DNA from: Streptosporangiaceae bacterium
GTDB lineage: Bacteria > Actinomycetota > Actinomycetes > Streptosporangiales > Streptosporangiaceae
Length of the DNA: 34,154 nucleotides
Direction: 5' to 3'
Assembly: GCA_030039095.1 (NCBI GenBank)
Contig: JASHQP010000247.1
Coordinates: 1-34,154 of the forward strand
Shown here: positions 24,040-30,845 of the stretch, piece by piece
How positions within the stretch are numbered: the first letter of the stretch is position 1
How the letters are laid out: each line of letters starts with the position of its first letter
The notes under the pieces: generated by a model
What the model saw: only the letters and a program-made list of their open reading frames with translations
The model's database searches: none
Told to the model about the DNA's origin: nothing
Translations under genes and position numbers: made by a program

Positions 24040-24372
24040 ATGGCACAGAAAACCTTTGTCACGCTCGAGGACGACCTTGACGGCGGCCCGGCGGATGAAA
24101 CTGTGCGGTTTGGGCTCGACGGCTCGGAGTACGAGATCGACCTGAACGAGAAGAACGCCACGCGGTTCCGCAAGCAGATTGCGCCGTTCGTCTCGCACGC
24201 ACGCGCGGTGCGAAGGGCGGTGCGGCGGCCGGTGCGCACCGTCGCCAGCCGTCGGCGCAGTCATGCGATCCGGGTCTGGGCGGCCGAGCGGGGTATCGAG
24301 CTCAGCGAGCGCGGGCGCATCCCGTCGAGCGTGGTCGAGGAGTACGAACGGGCTGGCCGGTCCCGGCGATAG
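24040..24372 (+). CDS. lsr2: Lsr2-like nucleoid-associated protein
   Basis: A 110-residue Lsr2 homologue, the actinobacterial H-NS analogue. The N-terminal oligomerisation half (MAQKTFVTLEDDLDGGPADETVRFGLDG, then YEIDLNEKNATRFR) and the C-terminal DNA-binding half (IRVWAAERGIELSERGRIPSSVVEEY) are both intact. The RGR triplet at 91-93 is the AT-hook-like motif that inserts into the minor groove of A/T-rich DNA. It silences horizontally acquired, A/T-rich genes. The ribosome site is the G-rich GGGGGGTTGGG just before the ATG. Actinomycetes often carry several copies, so this need not be the main one. Confidence 0.93.
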   Translation: MAQKTFVTLEDDLDGGPADETVRFGLDGSEYEIDLNEKNATRFRKQIAPFVSHARAVRRAVRRPVRTVASRRRSHAIRVWAAERGIELSERGRIPSSVVEEYERAGRSRR

Positions 24373-24430
24373 CCCGGGCCCGGTCAGCGGCCCTCGCTGC
24401 GGTGGAATTTCGGCGGCGCGGCTGCGATGC

Positions 24431-24442
24431 TAGGTTTGCGCC
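24431..24442 (+). promoter_or_regulatory. leaderless-type -10 element for the GNAT gene
   Basis: TAGGTT (24431-24436, matching TAnnnT) is followed by 6 nt and then the GTG start at 24443, the layout of a leaderless actinobacterial transcript. No clear -35 is seen. Confidence 0.45.
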
Positions 24443-25057
24443 GTGGCAGCGAAGACCGAGGGCGGGCCGGCCGTGCGGCGCGCGGCGCCGAGCCAGCTGG
24501 ACGCGCTGGCGAGGGTTCTTGCCCGCGCCTTTGCCGACGATCCGATGATTCGCTGGCCGTTCCCCGACCTGCCCGATCCCGAGGCAGATCTGCAGGTCTG
24601 CTTCCGGGCCTGGAACGCCGGGAACATCGAGCTCGGCCTCGTCTTCGAAGCGGCCGGCGGGGCGGGGTTCGCGGTGTGGGTGCCGCCGGACCGGGCCGGG
24701 TCGTGGCTGGAGACCGAGCGGCTGGCGCGGCCCGTCGTGATCGGGATGACCGATGACAACGGCGCCCGGTATGACCGGATCTGGGACTGGATCGAGGAGC
24801 ACGTGCCCGCCGAGCCGCTGTGGTACCTGGATCAGCTCGGCGTCGACCCGTCACGCCAGGGCGAGGGCCTGGGCCGGGCGCTCGTGCGGTTCGGTCTCGA
24901 CCGCGCCGCCGAGGCCGGGCTGCCCGCATTCCTGGAGACCGCGAGGGAACGCAACCTGGGCTTCTACGCCTCGATGGGCTTCCGCGTGGTCGACGACGGA
25001 ACCGTGCCGGACGGCGGGCCGCGGATCTGGTTCATGCGCTGCGACCCGCCCCGGTGA
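24443..25057 (+). CDS. GNAT-family N-acetyltransferase
   Basis: A 204-residue single-domain GNAT acetyltransferase. LWYLDQLGVDPSRQGEGLGRALVRFGLDRA is the beta4/motif A region, with the acetyl-CoA pyrophosphate loop (Q-x-x-G-x-G). PAFLETARERNLGFYASMGFRVVDDG is motif B, where the asparagine and tyrosine are typical. The N-terminal half (RRAAPSQLDALARVLARAFADDPMIRWPF) is common to a GNAT subgroup of unknown substrates. The GTG start at 24443 has no ribosome site but follows a well-placed -10, so translation is probably leaderless. It converges on the OsmC-like gene across a 16-bp palindrome. Confidence 0.88.
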   Translation: MAAKTEGGPAVRRAAPSQLDALARVLARAFADDPMIRWPFPDLPDPEADLQVCFRAWNAGNIELGLVFEAAGGAGFAVWVPPDRAGSWLETERLARPVVIGMTDDNGARYDRIWDWIEEHVPAEPLWYLDQLGVDPSRQGEGLGRALVRFGLDRAAEAGLPAFLETARERNLGFYASMGFRVVDDGTVPDGGPRIWFMRCDPPR

Positions 25058-25060
25058 GGC

Positions 25061-25076
25061 CGGCCGGGCCCGGCCG
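25061..25076. terminator. 16-bp GC palindrome between convergent genes
   Basis: CGGCCGGGCCCGGCCG is a perfect palindrome that nearly fills the 19 nt between the convergent stops at 25057 and 25077. It could form a bidirectional stem with a minimal loop; there is no T-tract on either strand. Confidence 0.4.
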
Positions 25077-25502
25077 CTAGCCGACGCGCCCGGTGATGGG
25101 CGTGCCGAGCTCGACCGTGCGCCCGACCGTGCAGAGCCGGTCGTGCGACTTCTTCACCACGTCGGGCAGGATCGCCCTGGCCGCGTCGCCCTGCTCGCCG
25201 GCCGGGAACGCGATCCGGAACGTGACCTCGATGTCGGTCAGCCGGTTCCCGTCGTCGTCGCGGATCTTGTCTGCCTCGACCCGGACCTCGAAGCTGTCCG
25301 GCTCGGCCCGGCGCGAGGTCAGGATGTCGACGTCGATCGAGGTGCACCCGCCGATCGCGGCGAGCAGCAGCTCCGTGGGCGTGAAGTCGGCACCGCCGCC
25401 GGTGCCGAACGTGAGCCGGCCGCCCCGGCTGTTCACGGCCGTGAAAACGCCGCTCGCGATTCGCTCGATGGTCACGTCCCGGTGCGCTGAGTCATTCGCC
25501 AT
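25077..25502 (-). CDS. OsmC/Ohr-like peroxiredoxin family protein
   Basis: A 141-residue OsmC-family protein. [22 protein letters not shown] carries the first redox-active Cys and [18 protein letters not shown] the second, the pair that reduces organic hydroperoxides or acts on related thiol substrates in known members. The middle [24 protein letters not shown] is the family's beta-sheet core. The ATG at 25502 was chosen because upstream sequence in frame is not OsmC-like. It is divergent from the clpP pair across 124 nt containing two inverted repeats, so the two could share regulation by stress. Confidence 0.88.
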   Translation of the reverse strand: MANDSAHRDVTIERIASGVFTAVNSRGGRLTFGTGGGADFTPTELLLAAIGGCTSIDVDILTSRRAEPDSFEVRVEADKIRDDDGNRLTDIEVTFRIAFPAGEQGDAARAILPDVVKKSHDRLCTVGRTVELGTPITGRVG

Positions 25503-25529
25503 GCCACAACCTTGCCACGTGCTCGTTGC

Positions 25530-25544
25530 TCTGCCATCGGCAGA
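25530..25544. promoter_or_regulatory. inverted repeat between osmC-like gene and clpP (IR1)
   Basis: TCTGCC-ATC-GGCAGA is a perfect 6-3-6 inverted repeat in the intergenic region, a plausible operator for the Clp-type regulator encoded at 26890-27381. No direct evidence links them. Confidence 0.4.
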
Positions 25545-25570
25545 TTGTCTTGGCTGATCCCGGGCGGGCG

Positions 25571-25583
25571 AGCCACTGTGGCT
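25571..25583. promoter_or_regulatory. inverted repeat upstream of clpP (IR2)
   Basis: AGCCAC-T-GTGGCT is a perfect 6-1-6 inverted repeat 44 nt before the first clpP start. It does not share a half-site with IR1, so the two may bind different proteins or be unrelated. Confidence 0.35.
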
Positions 25584-25626
25584 TGTGGACGGCCGGATGA
25601 CCGGCGCCGCAGCAGAAGGGGAGATC

Positions 25627-26250
25627 ATGCAGACTGCCGTTGCCGAGCCCGCGCTGACCGCCGGGCTGATCGACGACCAGCTGGCCACGCGCCTGCTGTA
25701 CCAGCGCATCATCGTCCTGGGCGCCGAGGTCGACGACAAGATCGCCAACCGGCTCTGTGCCCAGCTGCTGCTGCTGTCCGCCGAGGACCCGCGCAGCGAC
25801 ATCAGCCTCTACATCAACTCGCCCGGCGGCTCGGTCAGCGCGGGCATGGCGATCTACGACACGATGCAGCTGATCCCCAACGACGTCAGGACGCTGGCGA
25901 TGGGCCTGGCCGGGAGCATGGGCCAGTTCCTGCTGTGCGCCGGGGCCGCGGGCAAGCGGTTCAGCCTGCCGCACGCGCAGGTGCTGATGCACCAGGGCTC
26001 GGCCGGATTCGGCGGCACCGCGGCCGACGTCGAGATCTGGGCCGAGCAGCTCGACCGGACCGGGAGGATGATGACCAGGCTGATCTCCAAGCACACCGGG
26101 CAGCCGGAGGACAAGGTCGCGGCCGACGGCCTGCGGGACCGCTGGTTCAGCGCGGAGGAGGCCCTCGACTACGGGATCATCGACCACATCGTGGAGCGTC
26201 TCGACGACGTGCGTCCGGCGGCCGGCAAGGCCAAGTCGATGGGGCTGTGA
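25627..26250 (+). CDS. clpP: ClpP-family serine protease subunit (first of an adjacent pair)
   Basis: A 207-residue ClpP peptidase subunit. The triad is intact: S97 in [12 protein letters not shown]122 in [12 protein letters not shown] and D171 in [37 protein letters not shown] is the oxyanion/handle region. The usual HQP after the catalytic His is HQG, and the nucleophile motif is GLAGSMG rather than GQAASMG, so it is a divergent paralogue rather than the housekeeping subunit. ClpP forms double heptameric chambers fed by ClpC or ClpX ATPases; none is adjacent. The start is ATG at 25627, with AAGGGGAG (25616-25623) upstream. The next clpP gene follows 2 nt after the stop. The setting matches the regulated ClpP3-ClpP4 type of streptomycetes. 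Confidence 0.92.
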   Translation: MQTAVAEPALTAGLIDDQLATRLLYQRIIVLGAEVDDKIANRLCAQLLLLSAEDPRSDISLYINSPGGSVSAGMAIYDTMQLIPNDVRTLAMGLAGSMGQFLLCAGAAGKRFSLPHAQVLMHQGSAGFGGTAADVEIWAEQLDRTGRMMTRLISKHTGQPEDKVAADGLRDRWFSAEEALDYGIIDHIVERLDDVRPAAGKAKSMGL

Positions 26251-26252
26251 TC

Positions 26253-26870
26253 ATGAGCCAGTACACGATTCCCACCGTGGTCGAGCGGACCTCGCTCGGC
26301 GAGCGCGCCTTCGACATCTACTCCCGGCTGCTCTCGGAGCGGATCATCTTCCTCGGCACCGAGATCGACGACGGCGTGGCCAACGTCGTCATGGCCCAGC
26401 TGCTGCACCTGGAGGCGGCGAGCCAGGAACTCGAGATCTCGCTGTACATCAACTCCCCGGGCGGCAGCTACAGCGCGCTGACCGCGATCTACGACACGAT
26501 GCAGTTCGTCCAGCCCGACGTGGCCACGATCTGCATGGGGCAGGCGTCGTCGGCCGCGGCGGTGCTGCTCGCCGCGGGCGCGGTGGGCAAGCGTTCCGTC
26601 TTGCAGCACGCCAAGGTGCTGCTGCACCAGCCGTCGAGCCAGGCCCGGGGAACCCTGCCCGACCTCGCCATTCAGGCCAAGGAGGTGGCCAGGGTCCGGG
26701 CCGAGATGGACGAGATCCTGAGCCGGCACACGGGCCACCCGGTGGCCAAGATCCGCGCCGACACCGACAGGAACATGACCCTGAGCGCGCAGCAGGCCGT
26801 CGACTACGGCTTGGCCGACCAGGTAATCACCACGCGGATCGCGGCTCAGGCCGAGCTGGCCAATGCCTGA
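26253..26870 (+). CDS. clpP: ClpP-family protease subunit with Asn in place of the catalytic Asp
   Basis: A 205-residue ClpP paralogue directly downstream of the first. Nucleophile S100 ([12 protein letters not shown]) and H125 ([12 protein letters not shown]) are present with the normal spacing of 25. In an ungapped reading from His to the [13 protein letters not shown] segment, the position of the third triad residue is N174 ([14 protein letters not shown]), where standard ClpP has Asp (TERDRFLS in E. coli). The subunit may therefore be weak alone and work in mixed rings with its neighbour, as reported for the Asn-bearing ClpP1 of Listeria. The ATG at 26253 gives a normal ClpP N terminus; the frame is open upstream only through the first clpP gene. 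The stop is 19 nt from the convergent regulator's stop. Confidence 0.9.
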   Translation: MSQYTIPTVVERTSLGERAFDIYSRLLSERIIFLGTEIDDGVANVVMAQLLHLEAASQELEISLYINSPGGSYSALTAIYDTMQFVQPDVATICMGQASSAAAVLLAAGAVGKRSVLQHAKVLLHQPSSQARGTLPDLAIQAKEVARVRAEMDEILSRHTGHPVAKIRADTDRNMTLSAQQAVDYGLADQVITTRIAAQAELANA

Positions 26871-26896
26871 CGCTCACGCTGCCTGACGCTTACGCT
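26865..26896. repeat. 16-bp tandem duplication spanning two convergent gene ends
   Basis: GCCTGACGCTCACGCT (26865-26880) is followed directly by GCCTGACGCTTACGCT (26881-26896), a 15/16 match. The first copy holds the ClpP stop codon, the second the regulator's TAA and its last Ala codon. It looks like a local replication slippage event between two convergent genes. Confidence 0.75.
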
Positions 26897-27381
26897 GCCA
26901 GGCACCGCGGCGCGGCGGCCGGGCCCTGGCGCTGCAGCATGGGCGCACCGGCGCGGCCGCCGCGGATGGCGTCGAGCTGGATGACCCGCTCGGCCTGCTT
27001 GGCCTGCTTGGCCTGCTCGGCCCGCGGGACGGGCTGTGCCTGCCGGACAGGCTCAGCAGGCCGGGCCTGCGCGGCGCGCTCGAACCGGGCGTGACGGATG
27101 CGGAGCTCGGCCAGGTCGCGCCACACGCCGGCCAGCAGGTCGGACAAGTCGATGCCCAGTGACTCGCAGATCGCGGCCAGCACCTCTGACGAGGCTTCCT
27201 TGCGCCCGCGCTCTACCTCGGACAGGTACGGCATCGAGACCCGGGCGGCCCGGGCCACGTCGGCCAGGGTCCGGCCCTGCTCCCGCCTGGTCCGGCGCAG
27301 CACCTCGCCGAGCATCGTCCGCAACAGCGGCCTGGGCTGCCGGGCACGCCCGTTCGGGCCCGCCAGGGTCGGATCCAGCAT
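26890..27381 (-). CDS. XRE-family regulator of the PopR/ClgR type with C-terminal Leu-Ala-Ala
   Basis: A 163-residue helix-turn-helix protein. Residues 20-85 (LLRTMLGEVLRRTRREQGRTLADVARAARVSMPYLSEVERGRKEASSEVLAAICESLGIDLSDLL) closely resemble ClgR and PopR, the activators of clp genes in streptomycetes and corynebacteria. The middle is a low-complexity Ala/Gln/Glu/Lys linker with a 9-nt DNA repeat. The protein ends CLAA. In streptomycetes two C-terminal Ala residues of PopR/ClgR target them to ClpP, giving feedback on clpP expression, and LAA also ends the SsrA tag. The start is ATG at 27381 with AAGGGGA upstream. It is convergent with the clpP pair, its likely target and protease. Confidence 0.85.
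   Translation of the reverse strand: MLDPTLAGPNGRARQPRPLLRTMLGEVLRRTRREQGRTLADVARAARVSMPYLSEVERGRKEASSEVLAAICESLGIDLSDLLAGVWRDLAELRIRHARFERAAQARPAEPVRQAQPVPRAEQAKQAKQAERVIQLDAIRGGRAGAPMLQRQGPAAAPRCLAA
26992..27018. repeat. 9-nt coding repeat in the regulator linker
   Basis: Three consecutive copies of GGCCTGCTT (the last one GGCCTGCTC) encode the Ala-Lys/Glu-Gln repeat of the regulator's linker. Copy-number change would lengthen or shorten the linker by three residues without shifting the frame. Confidence 0.7.
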
Positions 27382-27570
27382 GCCGTCCCCTTCCTGCCTG
27401 GACGGAAGACCCGTCCCCCGGCCACGGTAACCCGGGCCCGGTTCACGGCAGGAGCGGTTTCGCCGCCAGCGCAAGGCAACCCGTGCCGGCGCGGCGAAGG
27501 CAGCCCGGCGCCCGGACCGCGCGGCTGTGGCCGGGCTGTCTAGTTGACGCGGGCCTGGGGGTTTTGTGCG

Positions 27571-27583
27571 TACAGTGATCAGC
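27571..27583 (+). promoter_or_regulatory. leaderless-type promoter of murA
   Basis: TACAGT (27571-27576) is followed by 7 nt and then GTG at 27584, which suggests a leaderless transcript. TTGACG at 27544-27549 is a fair -35, but the 21-nt spacer is longer than usual. Confidence 0.45.
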
Positions 27584-28885
27584 GTGACCGAAACTTGGCA
27601 AGTCGAGCCCTCTGGCCCGCTACGCGGCGATATTCGCGTCCGCGGGTCGAAGAACGCGGTGTCCAAGCACATGGTCGCGGCGATGCTCGGTGAGGCGCCG
27701 AGCACCATGCGCAACGTCCCGGAGGTCGGGGACGTCGACATTACGGCCGCGATGCTGGAATCGATCGGCTACCACGTGGTCCGCTCCGATGCGGAGATCA
27801 CGATCGTGGCCGGTGACGCGGTCGAGCCCCGCGTCCCCGAGGCGTTCACCGGGCTGAACCGGATCCCGATCCTGATGCTGGGCCCGCTGCTGCACCATAC
27901 CGGCGAGGCGTTCGTGCCGCTGGTGGGCGGTGACCAGATCGGCCGCCGGCCGGTCGACTACCACGTGGCGGCGCTGCGTGCGATGGGCGCCGAGGTGGAG
28001 GTCGGCGAGCAGGGAATCACCGCGCACGCCGGCAAGCTGTACGGCGCGCGCATCGACCTGCCGTACCCGAGCGTCGGTGCGACCGAGACCGTGCTGCTGT
28101 CCGCCGTGCTGGCCGAGGGCAAGACCGTGCTGCGCAACGCGGCGACCGAGCCCGAGGTCGTCGAGCTCGCGCTGTTCCTGCAGCGGATGGGGGCGCAGAT
28201 CGAGCTCAGCCCGGACCGGCGGATCGTGATCGAGGGCGTGCCCCGGCTGCGCGGCGCGAGCACCTGGCTGGCCGGAGACCGGCTCGAGGCGTTCTCCTAC
28301 CTCGTGGCCGGGCTGATAACCGGGGGAGAGGTCCGGGTGCACGGGTGCCCGCAGGACCGGCTGGTCACCGCCATCACGACGCTGGCCCGGATGGGCGCAC
28401 GGTTCGACATCACCGACGAGTGGATCACCGCGTCCGCGCCCGGCGGCCTGCGGGCGGCGGCGGTGCACACCGACACCCATCCCGGGTTCATGACGGACTG
28501 GCAGCAGCCGCTGATGGTGCTGTTCACCCAGGCCGAAGGCATGTCGGTGCTGCACGAGACCGTGTTCGAGAACCGGCTGGTGTACGTCCCCGCGCTGCAG
28601 AAAATGGGCTGCGAGATCGAGGTCTTCGCGGCGTGCCTGGGCGGCCCCGCGTGCCGGTTCCACGACACCAATGCCGTGCATTCCGCCGTGATCAGGGGCG
28701 TGTCCAAGCTGCGCGGCGCGGATGTCACGCTTCCCGATGTGCGGGCCGGGTTCTCCGCCGTGCTGGCCGCCGCCGTCGCCGACCAGCCCTCGCTGCTGCG
28801 GGGCATCCACCACATCGAGCGTGGCTACCACCGGCCGTTCGAGCAGTTCGCCTCCCTTGGCCTCACCCTCCATCGCGTGGAGTAG
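27584..28885 (+). CDS. murA: UDP-N-acetylglucosamine 1-carboxyvinyltransferase, Asp-type (MurA)
   Basis: A 433-residue MurA, which transfers enolpyruvate from PEP to UDP-GlcNAc in the first committed step of peptidoglycan precursor synthesis in the cytoplasm. RVRGSKNAVSKHM carries the conserved Lys-Asn (K23, N24); VGGDQIGRRPVDYH the active-site loop; TDWQQP, ENRLVYV, VRAGFSAVL and IERGYHRPFE the other substrate-binding residues. The loop residue that is Cys115 in E. coli is D117 here, the change that makes mycobacterial and chlamydial MurA insensitive to fosfomycin. The GTG at 27584 is preferred over GTG at 27566 because it lies 7 nt behind a -10 element and gives a family-length N terminus. 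A GNAT gene follows 11 nt later. It may be the only MurA of the cell or a second copy; the window cannot tell. Confidence 0.93.
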   Translation: MTETWQVEPSGPLRGDIRVRGSKNAVSKHMVAAMLGEAPSTMRNVPEVGDVDITAAMLESIGYHVVRSDAEITIVAGDAVEPRVPEAFTGLNRIPILMLGPLLHHTGEAFVPLVGGDQIGRRPVDYHVAALRAMGAEVEVGEQGITAHAGKLYGARIDLPYPSVGATETVLLSAVLAEGKTVLRNAATEPEVVELALFLQRMGAQIELSPDRRIVIEGVPRLRGASTWLAGDRLEAFSYLVAGLITGGEVRVHGCPQDRLVTAITTLARMGARFDITDEWITASAPGGLRAAAVHTDTHPGFMTDWQQPLMVLFTQAEGMSVLHETVFENRLVYVPALQKMGCEIEVFAACLGGPACRFHDTNAVHSAVIRGVSKLRGADVTLPDVRAGFSAVLAAAVADQPSLLRGIHHIERGYHRPFEQFASLGLTLHRVE

Positions 28886-28896
28886 CCGTCTAGGCC

Positions 28897-29844
28897 ATGA
28901 GCGTTGATGGAGCGGTGACCGCCGCGGACGTGCAGCTGATGCAGGGCCTGGCGCAGCGGGTTACGGCCGCCCGTCCCGACCTGGTGAACAGCGACGCGTC
29001 GTTCGGGGAGCTGGCCTGGATCTGGGGCAAAGACCACGCGAGCCACGGCCAGAGCTGGCTGCGCCGGCTGTGGTTCTCCGGTGACGAACTCGTGGCCTGG
29101 GGCTGGGCCTACCTGCCGCGCCGGCTGAGGCGGAGCGACGGGTCGGTGACGGACGTCACCAGTGCCTATCTGACCTATCAGGTCCATCCCAGCCGCGGCG
29201 AGCTGGTAGACGAGGTGATCGACTGGTATGCAGGCGTGACCGTCGGCATCGAGCGGACGGTGGCGCCGCAGGCCGCCGATGAGTTCGCCCTGGAGCGGTG
29301 GTCGGCGCACGGCTTCCAGGCCGATCCTGCCTCGCTCGGCGACACCGGCTCGTGGACACAGCTCAATCGGCGGGACCTCAAAGACCTGGAAGAGCCGGAG
29401 CTGCCGGCCGGATACCGCTTCCGGACCGCCGACGAGGCCGGGCCGCAGGCCGCGGTTCAGGCTCATGTGGACGCCTGGGCCCCGTCGACGTACACGGCCG
29501 AGGCTTACGAGGGCGTCCGGCAGACACCGGCGTATCGCGGCGACCTGCACGTCCTCGTGGAGGCGCCGGACGGGACGATGGCTGCGTCGACGATCATGTG
29601 GCTCGACGAGGCGAACACGACCGCCCAGTTCGAGCCCGTCGGAACGCATCCGGGGTACCGGCGGCTTGGGCTGGCCAGGGCGATGCTGCTGCACGGGATG
29701 CACGGGGCACGGGCGGCCGGGGCCACTCATATGACGGTCGCCTGCCTGGGCGCGCTGGGGCATCCCGCCGCACGCGGGATGTACTACAGCGTCGGGTTCC
29801 GGGCGTTCACGCGGGACGTGCCGCTCATCAAGACCGCAGGCTGA
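28897..29844 (+). CDS. GNAT-family N-acetyltransferase (tandem-domain length)
   Basis: A 315-residue protein with a GNAT domain in its C-terminal half: STIMWLDEANTTAQFEPVGTHPGYRRLGLARAMLLHGMHGARAAG holds the V-x-x-x-x-x-R-R-x-G-L-A acetyl-CoA loop, and HPAARGMYYSVGFRAF is motif B. The N-terminal half resembles a degenerate second GNAT domain, which fits the length. It begins 11 nt after murA, so is likely co-transcribed, but no known cell-wall link follows from its sequence. Substrate unknown. Confidence 0.82.
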   Translation: MSVDGAVTAADVQLMQGLAQRVTAARPDLVNSDASFGELAWIWGKDHASHGQSWLRRLWFSGDELVAWGWAYLPRRLRRSDGSVTDVTSAYLTYQVHPSRGELVDEVIDWYAGVTVGIERTVAPQAADEFALERWSAHGFQADPASLGDTGSWTQLNRRDLKDLEEPELPAGYRFRTADEAGPQAAVQAHVDAWAPSTYTAEAYEGVRQTPAYRGDLHVLVEAPDGTMAASTIMWLDEANTTAQFEPVGTHPGYRRLGLARAMLLHGMHGARAAGATHMTVACLGALGHPAARGMYYSVGFRAFTRDVPLIKTAG

Positions 29845-29870
29845 CCGGGGTTGCGGGTCACGAAGGTCGG

Positions 29871-30845
29871 CTAGCCCTCCGGTACGGGACGCGCGATGTA
29901 GGCCAGCAGGTCGCCCGGGGCCGCGGCAAGGCTGCTCAGCCCAAATGTCAGGACGCCAGCGGTAGGAGCCAGAACCTCGACGACCGTGTCCCCGAACGCG
30001 TCCTCCAGTCGGCCGAGGCGAGCTCCCTGCTCCACCGAAGCCCCGAAGTCAACCTCGGGAAACCACAGGCCGGAACGGTCGCTGACCACGTCCGCCGCCT
30101 CCTCGAACAGCGGCAGGCGCGGGCGGGCACCACCATCGGTCGGGACAATGCCGGCCAGCGCCGCGACACGCAGCAGGCCCTGGCGCTGCACATCGGCCTC
30201 TGCCTCCGACCAGCGGCCCTGACCGCCCACTTCGACGAGGGTCGCGGCGACCCCGGCGCGCGCGGCCTGGAAGACGGCAGATCCCTCGAGACGCTCCTCG
30301 ATGATGCGCGCGACGTCGAAGCAGTCGGCCACCGCACGGCCTTGCTCGCTCAGCGCGCCGTCCGGCCCCGGGGCGACACCTGCGAACGGGTCGAGCGCCT
30401 CGGGCAGGTCACCGCAGTGGCAGTCGACGTAGTAGTCAGCCTGGGTCAGCAGGTTTTCCCAGAGCCAGGCGGCCAGCCGTGCGGTGGGGCCGCCGAGCGG
30501 ATCGCCGGGGAAGGACCTGTTGAGGTTCTCGCCGTCGAGGGGGTTGCGGAAGGCCGATCGCCGCTCGAACGCGACTGGGCTTGATTGCAGGCTGGCGACC
30601 ACGGTGCCCCTCATCCGGGAGGGATCGAGATCGCGGATGAACTGGCGGACCGCGATCATCGGGACGTATTCGCCTCCGTGGATCCCCGCGGTGACCGCAA
30701 GAACCGGCCCGGGCTCAGCCCCGTGAGTGATGGCGACCGGCAGTGCGACGGTGCTGGTCCCGAGATTCACCTCGCAGTAGCCGCGAACCTGCGAGCCCGG
30801 CTGCGCTTCCAGATCCCCGAGCGTGTATGACGATGGGCTGGTCAT
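29871..30845 (-). CDS. succinylglutamate desuccinylase/aspartoacylase-family zinc hydrolase
   Basis: A 324-residue M14-type metallohydrolase of the AstE/aspartoacylase family. TAGIHGGEY (53-60) supplies zinc ligands H56 and E59, and VDCHCGD (140-146) the third ligand H143. DGENLNRSFPGDPLGGPTARLA is the family signature after the Arg-rich AFERRSAFRN. The C-terminal half is a beta-barrel domain. These enzymes remove N-acyl groups from amino acids or similar amides. The ATG at 30845 overlaps the stop of the upstream flavoenzyme gene (ATGA), so both are in one operon and probably act in one pathway, for example deacylation and oxidation of an N-acyl, N-alkyl amino acid. Confidence 0.85.
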   Translation of the reverse strand: MTSPSSYTLGDLEAQPGSQVRGYCEVNLGTSTVALPVAITHGAEPGPVLAVTAGIHGGEYVPMIAVRQFIRDLDPSRMRGTVVASLQSSPVAFERRSAFRNPLDGENLNRSFPGDPLGGPTARLAAWLWENLLTQADYYVDCHCGDLPEALDPFAGVAPGPDGALSEQGRAVADCFDVARIIEERLEGSAVFQAARAGVAATLVEVGGQGRWSEAEADVQRQGLLRVAALAGIVPTDGGARPRLPLFEEAADVVSDRSGLWFPEVDFGASVEQGARLGRLEDAFGDTVVEVLAPTAGVLTFGLSSLAAAPGDLLAYIARPVPEG

